Positions 25,892 through 34,976 of a DNA stretch of 64,000 nucleotides are shown one piece after another; position 1 is the first letter of the stretch, and each line of letters opens with the position of its first letter. Both the position numbers and the translations under genes were made by a program. Source of the DNA: Synechococcus sp. PCC 7502 (GTDB taxonomy: Bacteria > Cyanobacteriota > Cyanobacteriia > Pseudanabaenales > Pseudanabaenaceae); contig NC_019702.1 of NCBI RefSeq assembly GCF_000317085.1, positions 2,634,394 through 2,698,393 of the forward strand, read 5' to 3'. Below the pieces are notes generated by a model, which worked only from the letters and a program-made list of their open reading frames with translations, made no database searches and was not told the origin of the DNA.

Positions 25892-27493
25892 ATGGCTACG
25901 AATCGTATCTCCTACTCTAATCTAACTAAAAATGTATCTAATGCGGGCTATGTGCAAGGACCCTTAAAATGGGCGATCGCTCTAACAGCTTCATTGGGGG
26001 CGATTTTAGAGGTAATAGATACTAGTATTGTCAATGTTGCTCTTACTGATATTCAAGCAACCCTAGGTGCCACTGTGAGTGAAGTGGGCTGGGTCGTAAC
26101 GGGATATGCGATCGCCAATGTGGTTCTAATTCCCCTTTCCGCTTGGCTAGGTGATGTATTTGGTAAAAAGGCATATTTTGTATTTTCCATGGTGGGGTTC
26201 ACAATTGCTTCAGTTTTATGTGGCTTTGCCGTGAATTTACCAATGTTGATACTCGCGCGCATCTTACAGGGTTTATGTGGTGGTGGATTACTAGCCAAAG
26301 CCCAAACAATCTTATTTGAAACTTTTCCTCCATCGGAACAGGGTATGGCTCAGGCTGTATTTGGGATTGGGGTAATTTCTGGTCCTGCTATCGGTCCAAC
26401 CTTGGGGGGATATTTAACCGATACCTTGGGATGGCGGTGGATTTTCTTTATTAACTTACCCATTGGCATAATTGCTGTGGTGATGGCAATCGTGTTTTTG
26501 CGTCCCGACTCTAAAAGGCGATCGCTACAACAGGCGGTGGATTGGTGGGGTATTGGTTTATTAATTGTTGCTGTGGGCAGTTTACAAACTTTACTGGAAG
26601 AGGGAGAAAAAAATGATTGGTTTGAATCAACTTGGATTTGCCTTCTAGCGATCGCCTCAGGGGTGGGCTTGGCATTATTTATCTGGCGTGAACTTAAGGT
26701 TAAATCTCCGTCAGTGGATTTACGGGTGTTGCGACATCATTCCTTAGCGGCGGGAAGTATTTACTCTGGCATTTTGGGCATGGGGCTGTATGGCACCTTA
26801 TTTGCCGTCCCCTTATTTACCCAAGGCATATTAGGATTTTCGGCAACTCAGACAGGATGGCTACTAGCTCCGGGTGCCTTAGCATCGGCGATTACAATGG
26901 TGCTGTTGGGAAAAATATCAACCAAAGTTGATCCCCGTCTTTTAATTGCTCTAGGGGCAGTGGGTTCAGCTTTAGTGATGTTTAACCTTGCAGGAATTAC
27001 CCCCCAAACTGGAACAAGTGATTTATTCTTACCATTGGTGTGGCGGGGCGCAGTCACAGTTCTGATGTTTCTGCCCTTAAGTCTAGCAACCTTGGGAAAT
27101 TTACCCAAACAAGATATTTCTGCAGGTTCAGGTTTCTATAACTTAACTCGCCAACTGGGTGGAAGTATTGGCATTGCGATATTGACAACTTTATTGGCAC
27201 AACGGGAAGCATTTCACCGAGATGTGCTGTGGACAAAGTTAACACCCTACGATTTGCAAACTACAGAACGGATTGATTTACTGATGGGGGCATTTCAAAG
27301 TTCAGGTTCTGACGCTCATACTGCCTATCAGCAGGCTTTAATGTCTTTAGAGCAAATTATTAACACCCAAGCCGCCGTCCTGTCCTATGCGGATGTTTTT
27401 CGCTTTGTGGGTATTATCTTCCTTTGTTCTCTACCACTTTTGTTGTTTCTGGGGAAGGGAGGAAATAATCTTAAACCCGCTACGGTGCATTAG
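25892..27493 (+). CDS. DHA2-family MFS multidrug exporter (EmrB/QacA type)
   Basis: A 533-residue protein with about 14 membrane helices, as expected for DHA2 proton/drug antiporters. Motif D1-like region LEVIDTSIVNVALTDIQ, motif A GDVFGKKAYFVFSM and motif C GPAIGPTLGGYLTD are visible, followed by GWRWIFFINLPIG. It forms an operon with the upstream tetR. No EmrA-type adaptor is adjacent. Substrate not predictable. Confidence 0.92.
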   Translation: MATNRISYSNLTKNVSNAGYVQGPLKWAIALTASLGAILEVIDTSIVNVALTDIQATLGATVSEVGWVVTGYAIANVVLIPLSAWLGDVFGKKAYFVFSMVGFTIASVLCGFAVNLPMLILARILQGLCGGGLLAKAQTILFETFPPSEQGMAQAVFGIGVISGPAIGPTLGGYLTDTLGWRWIFFINLPIGIIAVVMAIVFLRPDSKRRSLQQAVDWWGIGLLIVAVGSLQTLLEEGEKNDWFESTWICLLAIASGVGLALFIWRELKVKSPSVDLRVLRHHSLAAGSIYSGILGMGLYGTLFAVPLFTQGILGFSATQTGWLLAPGALASAITMVLLGKISTKVDPRLLIALGAVGSALVMFNLAGITPQTGTSDLFLPLVWRGAVTVLMFLPLSLATLGNLPKQDISAGSGFYNLTRQLGGSIGIAILTTLLAQREAFHRDVLWTKLTPYDLQTTERIDLLMGAFQSSGSDAHTAYQQALMSLEQIINTQAAVLSYADVFRFVGIIFLCSLPLLLFLGKGGNNLKPATVH

Positions 27494-27530
27494 TTTGTGG
27501 GGATGATGCTTTGTCTATGACTATCTGCAA

Positions 27531-29036
27531 CTATGCGTCAGAAACTGACAAATTGGCAAGGGTTTGCTCAACAAACTCCCGAATAAAGCTCATGTCTTTC
27601 ATCTTGGCAAAATTTACCCGACAGATATTGATCATGCTTTCCACCGTAAAATCTGATTCTGGGGCTTGATCGAGGTAATCTAAATAACTAACCCCACCGA
27701 TATATGTAAAATAAGCGGCACTAACTGCCTGTACCGTTCCTCCTAAGGCAAAGGTTAGAGCATTGGTTTTCATAAAGTAGGAAACTTGAGAAGCGATTGC
27801 TACCGTTGCTACTTCTACACAGCCGATCTTAATTAAAATTTCTACCATTGCCATGGCGATTTTTTGTGCCTGTTTTAATCCCAATTGGCGATCGTAAAGT
27901 TGGCTTAGTTCTATTAGTAACTTGGCATTAATCGCTACACTGGCAACTATATCTATGGCAGGTATGGGACTAGCAAATATCACGCCCGCATTAATCCACT
28001 GATAACGGGTGATAATAGCCTGCCCTTGCTGATGACGAATTTTTTGTAAACTGGCTTGGGCAGTCTTGTGTAGTTGCTGAAGTTTAGAGTTTACATTTGA
28101 TAACATTAGCTCTTCCCATTCGGAGGAAAGAATAGATTCAATCCGAGTTTTAAGGGCAGCAACATTAGGAGGAACTGGTTCTAGCCATTCTTTGATTAAT
28201 TGGGGTTGATCTTGATGGGTGGTTTCGTACTGTCTAACTGTAATTGGGACTGGGTTGGCAGCGATCGCGACAATATCATCGGGCAGGAGAAATTGAGAGG
28301 TTTTATGCTTTAATTCGGCAATTATGGCATCTTGATCTGGGGGCAGATACTGATCGACTTTATTAAAAACTAAAATAATCCGCTTACCGATTTTTCTTAA
28401 ACCGATAAGAGCCTGATACTCGATCGCCCCTAAATCTCCATCAGTGACAAATAAAAGTAAATCCGTAGATTCCGCAACCGTTTGTGCTTCTGTTTCTTGA
28501 CTTACACCTAAAGAGCCACGATTTTGAATACCAGGAGTGTCAATTAAAAGTATCTTACGCCGTAGGGATGAGCGATCTATAAATGGATCAATATAGGTAT
28601 AAATTTGCTGGGAAACGGTTGTGCCAAGAGTGGGTGCGATTTTGCCTAGATTTTGTTCTCCTCGGTCTTGCCGAAGCAGCGCATTAATTACCGCAGTTTT
28701 ACCCACAGAACTCATGCCAAATACGGCGATCCGAAATTGATTCTGTTCCAGATCGGCTTGAATTTGATCGGCAATGGATTTCAGGTTAGCTTGAATGAGG
28801 CGATCGCTAATTTTACTAATAACTTGATTAACTTCCTCTAGGTATTTAATCAGACTTTGGCGGGTCAGGGGAGGCTCAGTTTCTACGGACTGCGGAGTTA
28901 GTTTTTGCCATAAACCGATTGCGATGATAACGCCAATTACCCAGCTTACAAATTCCCAGTGTTGCCAGTAAAAGGCGATCATGACCGTGCCTAGTCCTGC
29001 TAATCCTATATATTTCCAAGTTTGCAAATTTGTCAT
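27531..29036 (-). CDS. Membrane-associated GTPase with a C-terminal DUF697-like domain
   Basis: A 501-residue protein. It has two N-terminal membrane segments (about 9-22 and 28-44), then a GTPase domain: G1 GMSSVGKT (107-114), a likely G2 Thr, G3 DTPG (166-169), G4 NKVD. After about residue 330 a hydrophobic DUF697-like region contains ASPIPAIDIVASVAINAKLL. This layout is common in cyanobacteria (dynamin-like or Era-like GTPases of unknown role at the membrane). It converges with the exporter gene. Confidence 0.85.
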   Translation of the reverse strand: MTNLQTWKYIGLAGLGTVMIAFYWQHWEFVSWVIGVIIAIGLWQKLTPQSVETEPPLTRQSLIKYLEEVNQVISKISDRLIQANLKSIADQIQADLEQNQFRIAVFGMSSVGKTAVINALLRQDRGEQNLGKIAPTLGTTVSQQIYTYIDPFIDRSSLRRKILLIDTPGIQNRGSLGVSQETEAQTVAESTDLLLFVTDGDLGAIEYQALIGLRKIGKRIILVFNKVDQYLPPDQDAIIAELKHKTSQFLLPDDIVAIAANPVPITVRQYETTHQDQPQLIKEWLEPVPPNVAALKTRIESILSSEWEELMLSNVNSKLQQLHKTAQASLQKIRHQQGQAIITRYQWINAGVIFASPIPAIDIVASVAINAKLLIELSQLYDRQLGLKQAQKIAMAMVEILIKIGCVEVATVAIASQVSYFMKTNALTFALGGTVQAVSAAYFTYIGGVSYLDYLDQAPESDFTVESMINICRVNFAKMKDMSFIREFVEQTLANLSVSDA

Positions 29037-29187
29037 TGCTAAAGTTATTAACTAACCACAAGCATATTTTATGATGGCAAGGCTATAGTCAACCAAAACT
29101 ACACAATGTGTATAATGCGAGACCAATAAATGACCAGTGAGGATTTTTTTAAAAATGTTAACTAATCTATAATTAAAATCAAACGTT

Positions 29188-29842
29188 TTAACAGCAATAG
29201 TTCAAACTCCCGTTAAACCTTTAACCCTGACCGAGTTTCTGCAATTACCAGAGACAAAACCTGCCTGTGAATTTAAGTTATCCAAAAACCGATGCCACAG
29301 GGTAACCACAGTACTATTCAACTCGATCTTGGCTCTAATATTAACCTTGCTCTTAAGCCTCAACATTACGCCCGTGCCTATGCTGAATTGCGTTGTAATT
29401 TTGGTGAACGGTCAATTATTCCCGATATTTCAGTTTTCACTTGGGAACGCATTCCCCGAGATCGCAATGGTAAAGTATAGTAGCTGCCATAGAAATTAGG
29501 ACAAATAAATCATGTAAGTGTATTACTACCCAATTTATAGATGTCTTAACTATTCTGTCCCTCAGTATATCTAATCTTTTTGAAATTGCTCCTGATTGGA
29601 CAATAGAAATTCTCTCGCCAGAGCAAAACCAAACTAAGGCTATCCGCAATATTCTGCATTGTCTAAATCATGGCACCCAGATGGGTTGGTTAATTGATCC
29701 TGAAGAGGAGTTAGTATTTGTCTATGGATTTGATCGCACGATTAATATATTTGAAGATGGTAGTGATCGCTTACCTATACCAGCTTTTGCAGAGGCTTTT
29801 CAAATTACAGTCAGACAAATTTTTAGTTGGCTTGAATCCTAA
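29188..29842 (+). pseudogene. Uma2-family (DUF820) endonuclease-like gene, broken
   Basis: Three pieces reconstruct an Uma2 protein. The N-terminus is TAIVQTPVKPLTLTEFLQLP (start codon apparently changed to TTA at 29188). After a small deletion and frameshift near 29280 come IQKPMPQGNHSTIQLDLGS and RSIIPDISVFTWERIPRD. After a 90-bp insertion come LFEIAPDWTIEILSPEQNQ and GTQMGWLIDPEEELV, ending FSWLES. Uma2 genes are highly repeated in cyanobacteria and have PD-(D/E)XK-like folds. At least four lesions (start loss, deletion, frameshift, insertion with TAG) make this a clear pseudogene. Confidence 0.88.
29480..29569. mobile_element. 90-bp insertion in the Uma2 pseudogene, possible MITE
   Basis: The insert separates codons that are normally adjacent (NGKV and SNLFEIAPDW). 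It is flanked by direct repeats AGTATA (29474-29479 and 29564-29569). Its ends share weak inverted similarity around AGGACAAATAA and, from the other side, GGGACAGAATA. A miniature element with a TA-type target duplication is the likely explanation. Confidence 0.5.
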
Positions 29843-30004
29843 GCAATTAATTACTATCTAGGCACTATCAGCTTGCTTAATATATGGCTCAACTTCTTGA
29901 CTCTAGAGATCATAAAGTTTTTAAGTTATTGCCCAAGCCATTAAGTTGGTAGGTGATAAATTGGGCAATTAGTCTAGCAATATGACAAATAAGCAAAATT
30001 AATT

Positions 30005-31090
30005 ATGACAAAACCCAAACGTGTCGGCATATTGACCAGTGGTGGAGATTGTGGCGGTCTAAATGCGGTAATTCGTGCAGTTGTGCGCCGTGCCCGTGAT
30101 TATGACATGGAAATTTATGGGATCAAAGAAGCAACTCAAGGATTAATGAGCCGTCCTGTGGAGGCAGAGCTACTAGATATTAAGAAAGTATCAGGAATTT
30201 TAAGGTACGGTGGCACAATTCTAGGAACAGTCAATAAAGGTAACCCCTTTGCTTACCCTATGCCCGATGGTTCTGTGATCGATCGCTCCCAAGAAATGAT
30301 TGAAGGCTATCACATCCTCGGATTAGACGCATTAATTGTAATTGGTGGGGATGGCAGCTTAGCAATTTTACGCAAGTTAGCACAGCAAGGAAATATGAAT
30401 ATTGTGGCAGTACCTAAGACTATTGATAATGACCTAGGTGCAACCGAAAACTCCATTGGTTTTAATACCGCAGTCACCGTCGCCGTAGAGGCACTAGATC
30501 GCCTGACCTATACAGCAATTAGCCACAGTCGAGTCATGATTTTAGAGGTAATGGGGCGGGATGCAGGACATATTGCCGTTAGTGCGGGTATCGCTGGGGG
30601 CTGTCATATTATCTTAATTCCAGAAATTCCCTATAGCTTAGATGAAGTATGCGATCGCCTCATGAATAGAGCCTTAAAAGGATTTAACTTTAGTACCATG
30701 ATCGTGGCTGAAGCTGTCAAAACCCCCTCAGGTGAACCAGTAAAATATACCAATAGCTTAGGGCAGAGTCTCTACGGTGGCATTGGGCAGTATTTGGGTG
30801 ATGAGATCAGCAGACGGACAGGCATGGAAACTCGGATTACTACCCTTGGTCATGTGCAACGTGGCAGTACACCCTCAGCCCTTGATCGGATTCTTGGGGC
30901 TGCCTTTGGTGTGGCGGCTGTGGATTTAATCTCGCAGTATAAGTACGATCGGATGGTGGCATGGGTAAATCGAGAAATTATAGATGTGCCAATTAGCGAA
31001 GCGATCGCCCAGTACCGAGCCGTGGATGTAAACGGTAGCTTAATTCATACTGCTGTGGGCTTAGGTACCTATGTGGGCGAAATTCCCTAA
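30005..31090 (+). CDS. pfkA: 6-phosphofructokinase
   Basis: It phosphorylates fructose 6-phosphate. Motifs in 361 residues: GILTSGGDCGGLNAVIR (nucleotide loop), YGGTILGT, GGDGS (114-118), PKTIDND (137-143, catalytic Asp) and MGRDAGHIA. Gly at the GGDGS position is typical of ATP use, while Lys in PKTIDND is typical of a different subgroup that includes PPi-dependent enzymes. The phosphoryl donor should therefore be treated with care. The 3' end overlaps the convergent hydrolase gene by 30 bases. Confidence 0.93.
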   Translation: MTKPKRVGILTSGGDCGGLNAVIRAVVRRARDYDMEIYGIKEATQGLMSRPVEAELLDIKKVSGILRYGGTILGTVNKGNPFAYPMPDGSVIDRSQEMIEGYHILGLDALIVIGGDGSLAILRKLAQQGNMNIVAVPKTIDNDLGATENSIGFNTAVTVAVEALDRLTYTAISHSRVMILEVMGRDAGHIAVSAGIAGGCHIILIPEIPYSLDEVCDRLMNRALKGFNFSTMIVAEAVKTPSGEPVKYTNSLGQSLYGGIGQYLGDEISRRTGMETRITTLGHVQRGSTPSALDRILGAAFGVAAVDLISQYKYDRMVAWVNREIIDVPISEAIAQYRAVDVNGSLIHTAVGLGTYVGEIP

Positions 31091-31951
31091 CCAGTTTAGA
31101 ACCAGAGGATTAACCGCATTGGGGTTTTCATCATGGGGACAATGACCTGTATTGGCGATCGGAATCACTTGAATATCTTTCTGACTTGCCATTGCTTGGA
31201 AAATCTTTGCCCCTTTGATCGGAGTCCAAGGATCAGCTTCCCCCCACAGCACCAGTACTGGACAGTTAACCCTAGGTAGTAATTCTTCAGGTTTAGGACC
31301 CGCAGGTGCAGTCAAAATTGAGGCAAATACCGCTTGGGCTCCCTGATCACAGGAAGGTAAGTATAGTAAATCTACAAGCTCTTCGGTAATGGCAGTGCGA
31401 TCGCAATACACTTGGGTCAAAGTATTCCGAATTCGATGTTTTTGGCGAACTTGATTAAAAATAAATTTACCTGTAATCGGCGAACCAACTAACTTTGTAA
31501 AGCCAGCCATAATTAACCCCAAAACTGGATTTAGTTCATGGGGACGATGATTTAATCCACCCGCCACATTTAATAAAACTGCACCCTTAACCATCTCCGA
31601 ATGATTAGCTGCCATCATTAAACTCAGTAATGCCCCAATGGAATTGCCAATAAATACCCCAGGAGTTTGAATATGGGCTAGCCAAAAATCCCTGAGTAGT
31701 TCTTGCCATAGTTCTAAAGAATAGGCGATCGCAGGCTTATCTGACTCCCCAAAGCCCAATAAATCTATGGCATATACCCTGTATCCAGCCTCTGCCCACA
31801 CAGGAATATTTTTACGCCAATGCCCAATGGATGCCCCAAAGCCATGCACTAAAACCAAAGGGATACCTTTACCAGAAACACTGTAAGTTATTTGATGATC
31901 ACGCCAAGTCCAATGCAGTTTGGAGGCGATCGCCAATTGTTCAGAAATCAT
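31061..31951 (-). CDS. Alpha/beta hydrolase (cyanobacterial/plastid type)
   Basis: A 296-residue alpha/beta-fold hydrolase. Oxyanion region LVLVHGFGASIGHW, nucleophile elbow GNSIGALLSL (Ser), Asp in LWGEADPWTP and His in NTGHCPHDENP. The cap region is helical. Homologs occur in plants, including pheophytinase-like proteins. No substrate can be assigned. Its 3' end overlaps that of pfkA by 30 bases. Confidence 0.88.
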   Translation of the reverse strand: MISEQLAIASKLHWTWRDHQITYSVSGKGIPLVLVHGFGASIGHWRKNIPVWAEAGYRVYAIDLLGFGESDKPAIAYSLELWQELLRDFWLAHIQTPGVFIGNSIGALLSLMMAANHSEMVKGAVLLNVAGGLNHRPHELNPVLGLIMAGFTKLVGSPITGKFIFNQVRQKHRIRNTLTQVYCDRTAITEELVDLLYLPSCDQGAQAVFASILTAPAGPKPEELLPRVNCPVLVLWGEADPWTPIKGAKIFQAMASQKDIQVIPIANTGHCPHDENPNAVNPLVLNWLGNFAHIGT

Positions 31952-32032
31952 TGAGTTTTATTAATTTTTGTATAGAACTATTCACTATTCTATAACTAAC
32001 TTATATTAAATCGATTTTCCATTAAGTACACT

Positions 32033-32332
32033 TTAATCAAATTCCTTTGGGTCAGAATGTAGCCGTTTGTGCAGCATAGACTTAATCACTTTCCCGCCGC
32101 GGAGATGCTGTTTAACAATGACTGGGACATCCTGAGGCTTAACGTGCCAATAGTAAACCTGCTGATCGGCTACAAGCACGATCGGACCTGAGCCGCATAA
32201 GCCTAAGCACCCACAGCCAATTACCATCACTCCATCAACTGGCTCTAATTTAAACCTTTGGAGAACCTTAGCTGCCCCATCCTTAAAGCAGGTACGATGC
32301 TGACAAACCAAAACCTCACGTTTCAGATTCAC
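32033..32332 (-). CDS. Thioredoxin-like [2Fe-2S] ferredoxin
   Basis: A 99-residue protein: LVCQHRTCFKDG then VIGCGCLGLCGSGPIVLV. The cysteine pattern (CX4C ... CGCLGLCG) is that of the thioredoxin-fold 2Fe-2S ferredoxins related to NuoE. It may be a small electron carrier in the cytoplasm. Standalone gene; partners not evident nearby. Confidence 0.85.
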   Translation of the reverse strand: MNLKREVLVCQHRTCFKDGAAKVLQRFKLEPVDGVMVIGCGCLGLCGSGPIVLVADQQVYYWHVKPQDVPVIVKQHLRGGKVIKSMLHKRLHSDPKEFD

Positions 32333-32703
32333 GGTAATTTAGCGAGATTCGTGACATTTTGCATAGGTTGAAAGCAAGAAGGAAGCAAGAAATATGAAAG
32401 TTACAAGTTAATTTTTTTTGATTCTGTAGGATTCTTAGTCTTGGATTTTGAGTTGCATTTATAAGTCATTAACTATTCATCACCAAAACATAGTTGCAAA
32501 ACTAAATTTGACTAAAAATTTAACTAATAGTTTAAGTTGTTGAGCTTTAATATTGACTTAATTTAGTATATAATTGAGAACCCAGTTTGTACTTATATCT
32601 TGTTTCTTTCATTATTTTCTTTTATTTTAAATATGAACTACGAAATATTGAGATACAAAGTCTAAACTCCTAAACCTTAGTAAGTATATTTGAAAACTTT
32701 AGC
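32333..32703. other. Divergent intergenic region upstream of rps1
   Basis: 370 AT-rich bases with no gene. The direct repeat AAGCAAGAA (about 32370-32390) is the only pattern noted. The promoter and 5' leader of rps1 should lie here. No confident promoter was placed. Confidence 0.4.
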
Positions 32704-33711
32704 ATGGTCAATCAGACAAAAACCCCTCCCAATGTTGGCTTTACCCACGCAGACTTCGCCGCATTACTAGATAAGTATGACTATCACTTCAGCCCCGGCG
32801 ACATTGTGGCAGGTACTGTTTTTAGCCTAGAACCAAGAGGTGCTTTGATTGATATTGGGGCTAAAACTGCCGCCTATATTCCCATTCAGGAAATGTCCAT
32901 CAATCGTATTGATCAGCCTGAAGAAGTTCTACAGGATAATGACACCCGTGAATTTTTTATTCTTGCCGATGAAAATGAGGAAGGGCAACTAACCCTATCA
33001 ATTCGTCGCATTGAGTATATGCGTGCATGGGAGCGGGTTCGTCAACTGCAAAAAGAAGATGCTACCGTGCGTGCTTTGATTTTTGCTACAAACCGAGGTG
33101 GTGCCTTGGTCAGAATTGAGGGTTTACGAGGATTTATTCCTGGCTCTCACATCAGCACTCGCAAAGTTAAAGAAGAGCTAGTAAATGAAGAGTTGCCCCT
33201 AAAGTTTTTAGAGGTAGATGAAGACCGCAATCGACTAGTACTCAGCCATCGTCGGGCATTAGTTGAACGGAAGATGAACAAGCTTGAAGTGGGTGAAGTT
33301 GTCATCGGTGTTGTGCGTGGAATCAAGCCCTATGGTGCCTTTATCGATATTGGTGGGGTCAGTGGCTTGCTACACATCTCTGAAATTTCCCACGATCACA
33401 TTGATACTCCCCATAATGTCTTCAATGTCAATGATGAAGTTAAGGTCATGATCATCGATCTCGATGCCGAAAGAGGAAGGATTTCACTTTCTACCAAGCA
33501 ACTAGAAGCAGAACCCGGTGATATGGTTAAGAATCCTCAGGTTGTCTATGATGGGGCGGAGGAAATGGCGGCAAAATTCCGTGAACAGATGAATCAGCCT
33601 GTGGCAAGTCTAGCTATTACTGAAGATGGAGTTGAGGCGATCGCCATTGATGATATTGAAATTCCTTCGGCTGAAGAAGAACCAATTATTGAAGATGAAA
33701 CTGATGCTTAG
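32704..33711 (+). CDS. rpsA: 30S ribosomal protein S1 (cyanobacterial three-domain form)
   Basis: A 335-residue protein with three S1 domains (about 30-100, 115-180, 195-265). The third has the most canonical RNA-binding sequence: GVVRGIKPYGAFIDIGGVSG, LLHISEISHDHI. It ends in an acidic tail. Chloroplast and cyanobacterial S1 proteins have this short form, versus six domains in Escherichia coli. It binds mRNA for initiation. Confidence 0.95.
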   Translation: MVNQTKTPPNVGFTHADFAALLDKYDYHFSPGDIVAGTVFSLEPRGALIDIGAKTAAYIPIQEMSINRIDQPEEVLQDNDTREFFILADENEEGQLTLSIRRIEYMRAWERVRQLQKEDATVRALIFATNRGGALVRIEGLRGFIPGSHISTRKVKEELVNEELPLKFLEVDEDRNRLVLSHRRALVERKMNKLEVGEVVIGVVRGIKPYGAFIDIGGVSGLLHISEISHDHIDTPHNVFNVNDEVKVMIIDLDAERGRISLSTKQLEAEPGDMVKNPQVVYDGAEEMAAKFREQMNQPVASLAITEDGVEAIAIDDIEIPSAEEEPIIEDETDA

Positions 33712-33917
33712 TTATTAACAAATTTTCTAGGCTCATAGTTCAGTGAGTTACTTAGAGGTGGAGAGCATATATCAATGATTAGGGTGATCAAGATAGAACT
33801 TTCTACCTCTTTTTTCTTTCTTTATTTAGTAAAGAATTGAGTAAAAATGAATTTTGAAGTATGAATAGCGAAATACAATGACAGCAGACTTATTGCTGAT
33901 TTTGTCGGCTTTGGTGT

Positions 33918-34325
33918 CTAAATTTTTGGCTTGATCAGTGACCTACCGATGTTAGGAATCAGACTGGCATCAGCAAACCAGCCAATGGACATACCGATTG
34001 CTGCAATAATTCCTAATACGAAAAAAGCTTGCCACCTGTTACCACTAATTGCCTGTACTTCGAGGCGAGCTATATACATCAGTAATGCCCACACCAAACA
34101 AATACCAACGGATAAAACTAGAACTTCTGCCCGAGCAAAGACAAAGTATATAGCAGCGATCGCCCAACCCACGGCAAAAATCCAATTAATTCCAAAAGCG
34201 ATCGCTCCACTGGTAAGCCAGATTTTCCAAGCGGCACCATGAATAGATAAAAGCCACCCGAGCACTGCATAACCAGAAATTAGTAGGGCAAGGGAAAGTC
34301 CGGGAATCTTCCTAATAATTTGCAT
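33918..34325 (-). CDS. Hypothetical small integral membrane protein
   Basis: A 135-residue protein with four predicted membrane helices (SLALLISGYAVLGWLLS, SGAIAFGINWIFAVGW, VLVLSVGICLVWALLMY and FFVLGIIAAIGMSIG). I do not recognise a family. It lies 18 bases downstream of the SLOG/DprA-like gene on the same strand, so the two are probably cotranscribed. Confidence 0.7.
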   Translation of the reverse strand: MQIIRKIPGLSLALLISGYAVLGWLLSIHGAAWKIWLTSGAIAFGINWIFAVGWAIAAIYFVFARAEVLVLSVGICLVWALLMYIARLEVQAISGNRWQAFFVLGIIAAIGMSIGWFADASLIPNIGRSLIKPKI

Positions 34326-34343
34326 AGTTTATTCCAGATAAAT

Positions 34344-34856
34344 TTAGTCCAGATAAAATAAGGTCACAACTTTGCGCTGTTCCTCGGCATCTTGACAAGT
34401 AGTTAGTAAAGTATAGCTATCATGGTAAGCAAAGCAGATGAGGTGCTGACATTTAGAGATAATTTCCTGATTACAAAGGCTACTGGCATCAGCTAGGGAT
34501 AGGTCATCATTTTCACTATGCTCAATCAAGTGCATTACGTTTTCTAGTTGTTCCCTCGATTCGGCAGGTTGCCTATCTAGGCTTTGGGGCAGAATCACTG
34601 TTAACAAGTCGGGATTAGCACGCATTGCCCCACGAATAATAGCAAGATTTGTGCCGATCGCCCCCGATGTAATTACACTATTACCACCCAGTACTAGGGC
34701 ATAGCTTAACAGTTCAATTAAATGTTGATGGGTAAGCGGCACATGACGAGAACCTAAAAGAGCATAGCGTTTAGAGCTTTTTTGCTGAATTGTTGCAAGT
34801 TCTTGAAGGAAATCGTCAATTTTAGGTAAATTAGGGATATTAACTGACTGAGTCAA
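34344..34856 (-). CDS. SLOG/DprA-like Rossmann-fold protein
   Basis: A 170-residue protein. YALLGSRHVPLTHQHLIELL and LGGNSVITSGAIGTNLAII, followed by RANPDLLTVILPQSL, match the nucleotide-binding core of the DprA/LOG superfamily (GS-x-G and SGAxxGxxL signatures). It lacks the rest of DprA. Members of the SLOG group may sense nucleotides; the specific role is unknown. It is cotranscribed with a small membrane protein. Confidence 0.65.
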   Translation of the reverse strand: MTQSVNIPNLPKIDDFLQELATIQQKSSKRYALLGSRHVPLTHQHLIELLSYALVLGGNSVITSGAIGTNLAIIRGAMRANPDLLTVILPQSLDRQPAESREQLENVMHLIEHSENDDLSLADASSLCNQEIISKCQHLICFAYHDSYTLLTTCQDAEEQRKVVTLFYLD

Positions 34857-34976
34857 AAAGCCTCCTGCTCGGCAATTGCATTAAATACATAGAAAAAATA
34901 TAGACTAGTTGCTACTTATTTTAGATAGCAAAACAATATCATTGATCAAATTATTCTCCTATAGATTACACAGAGA

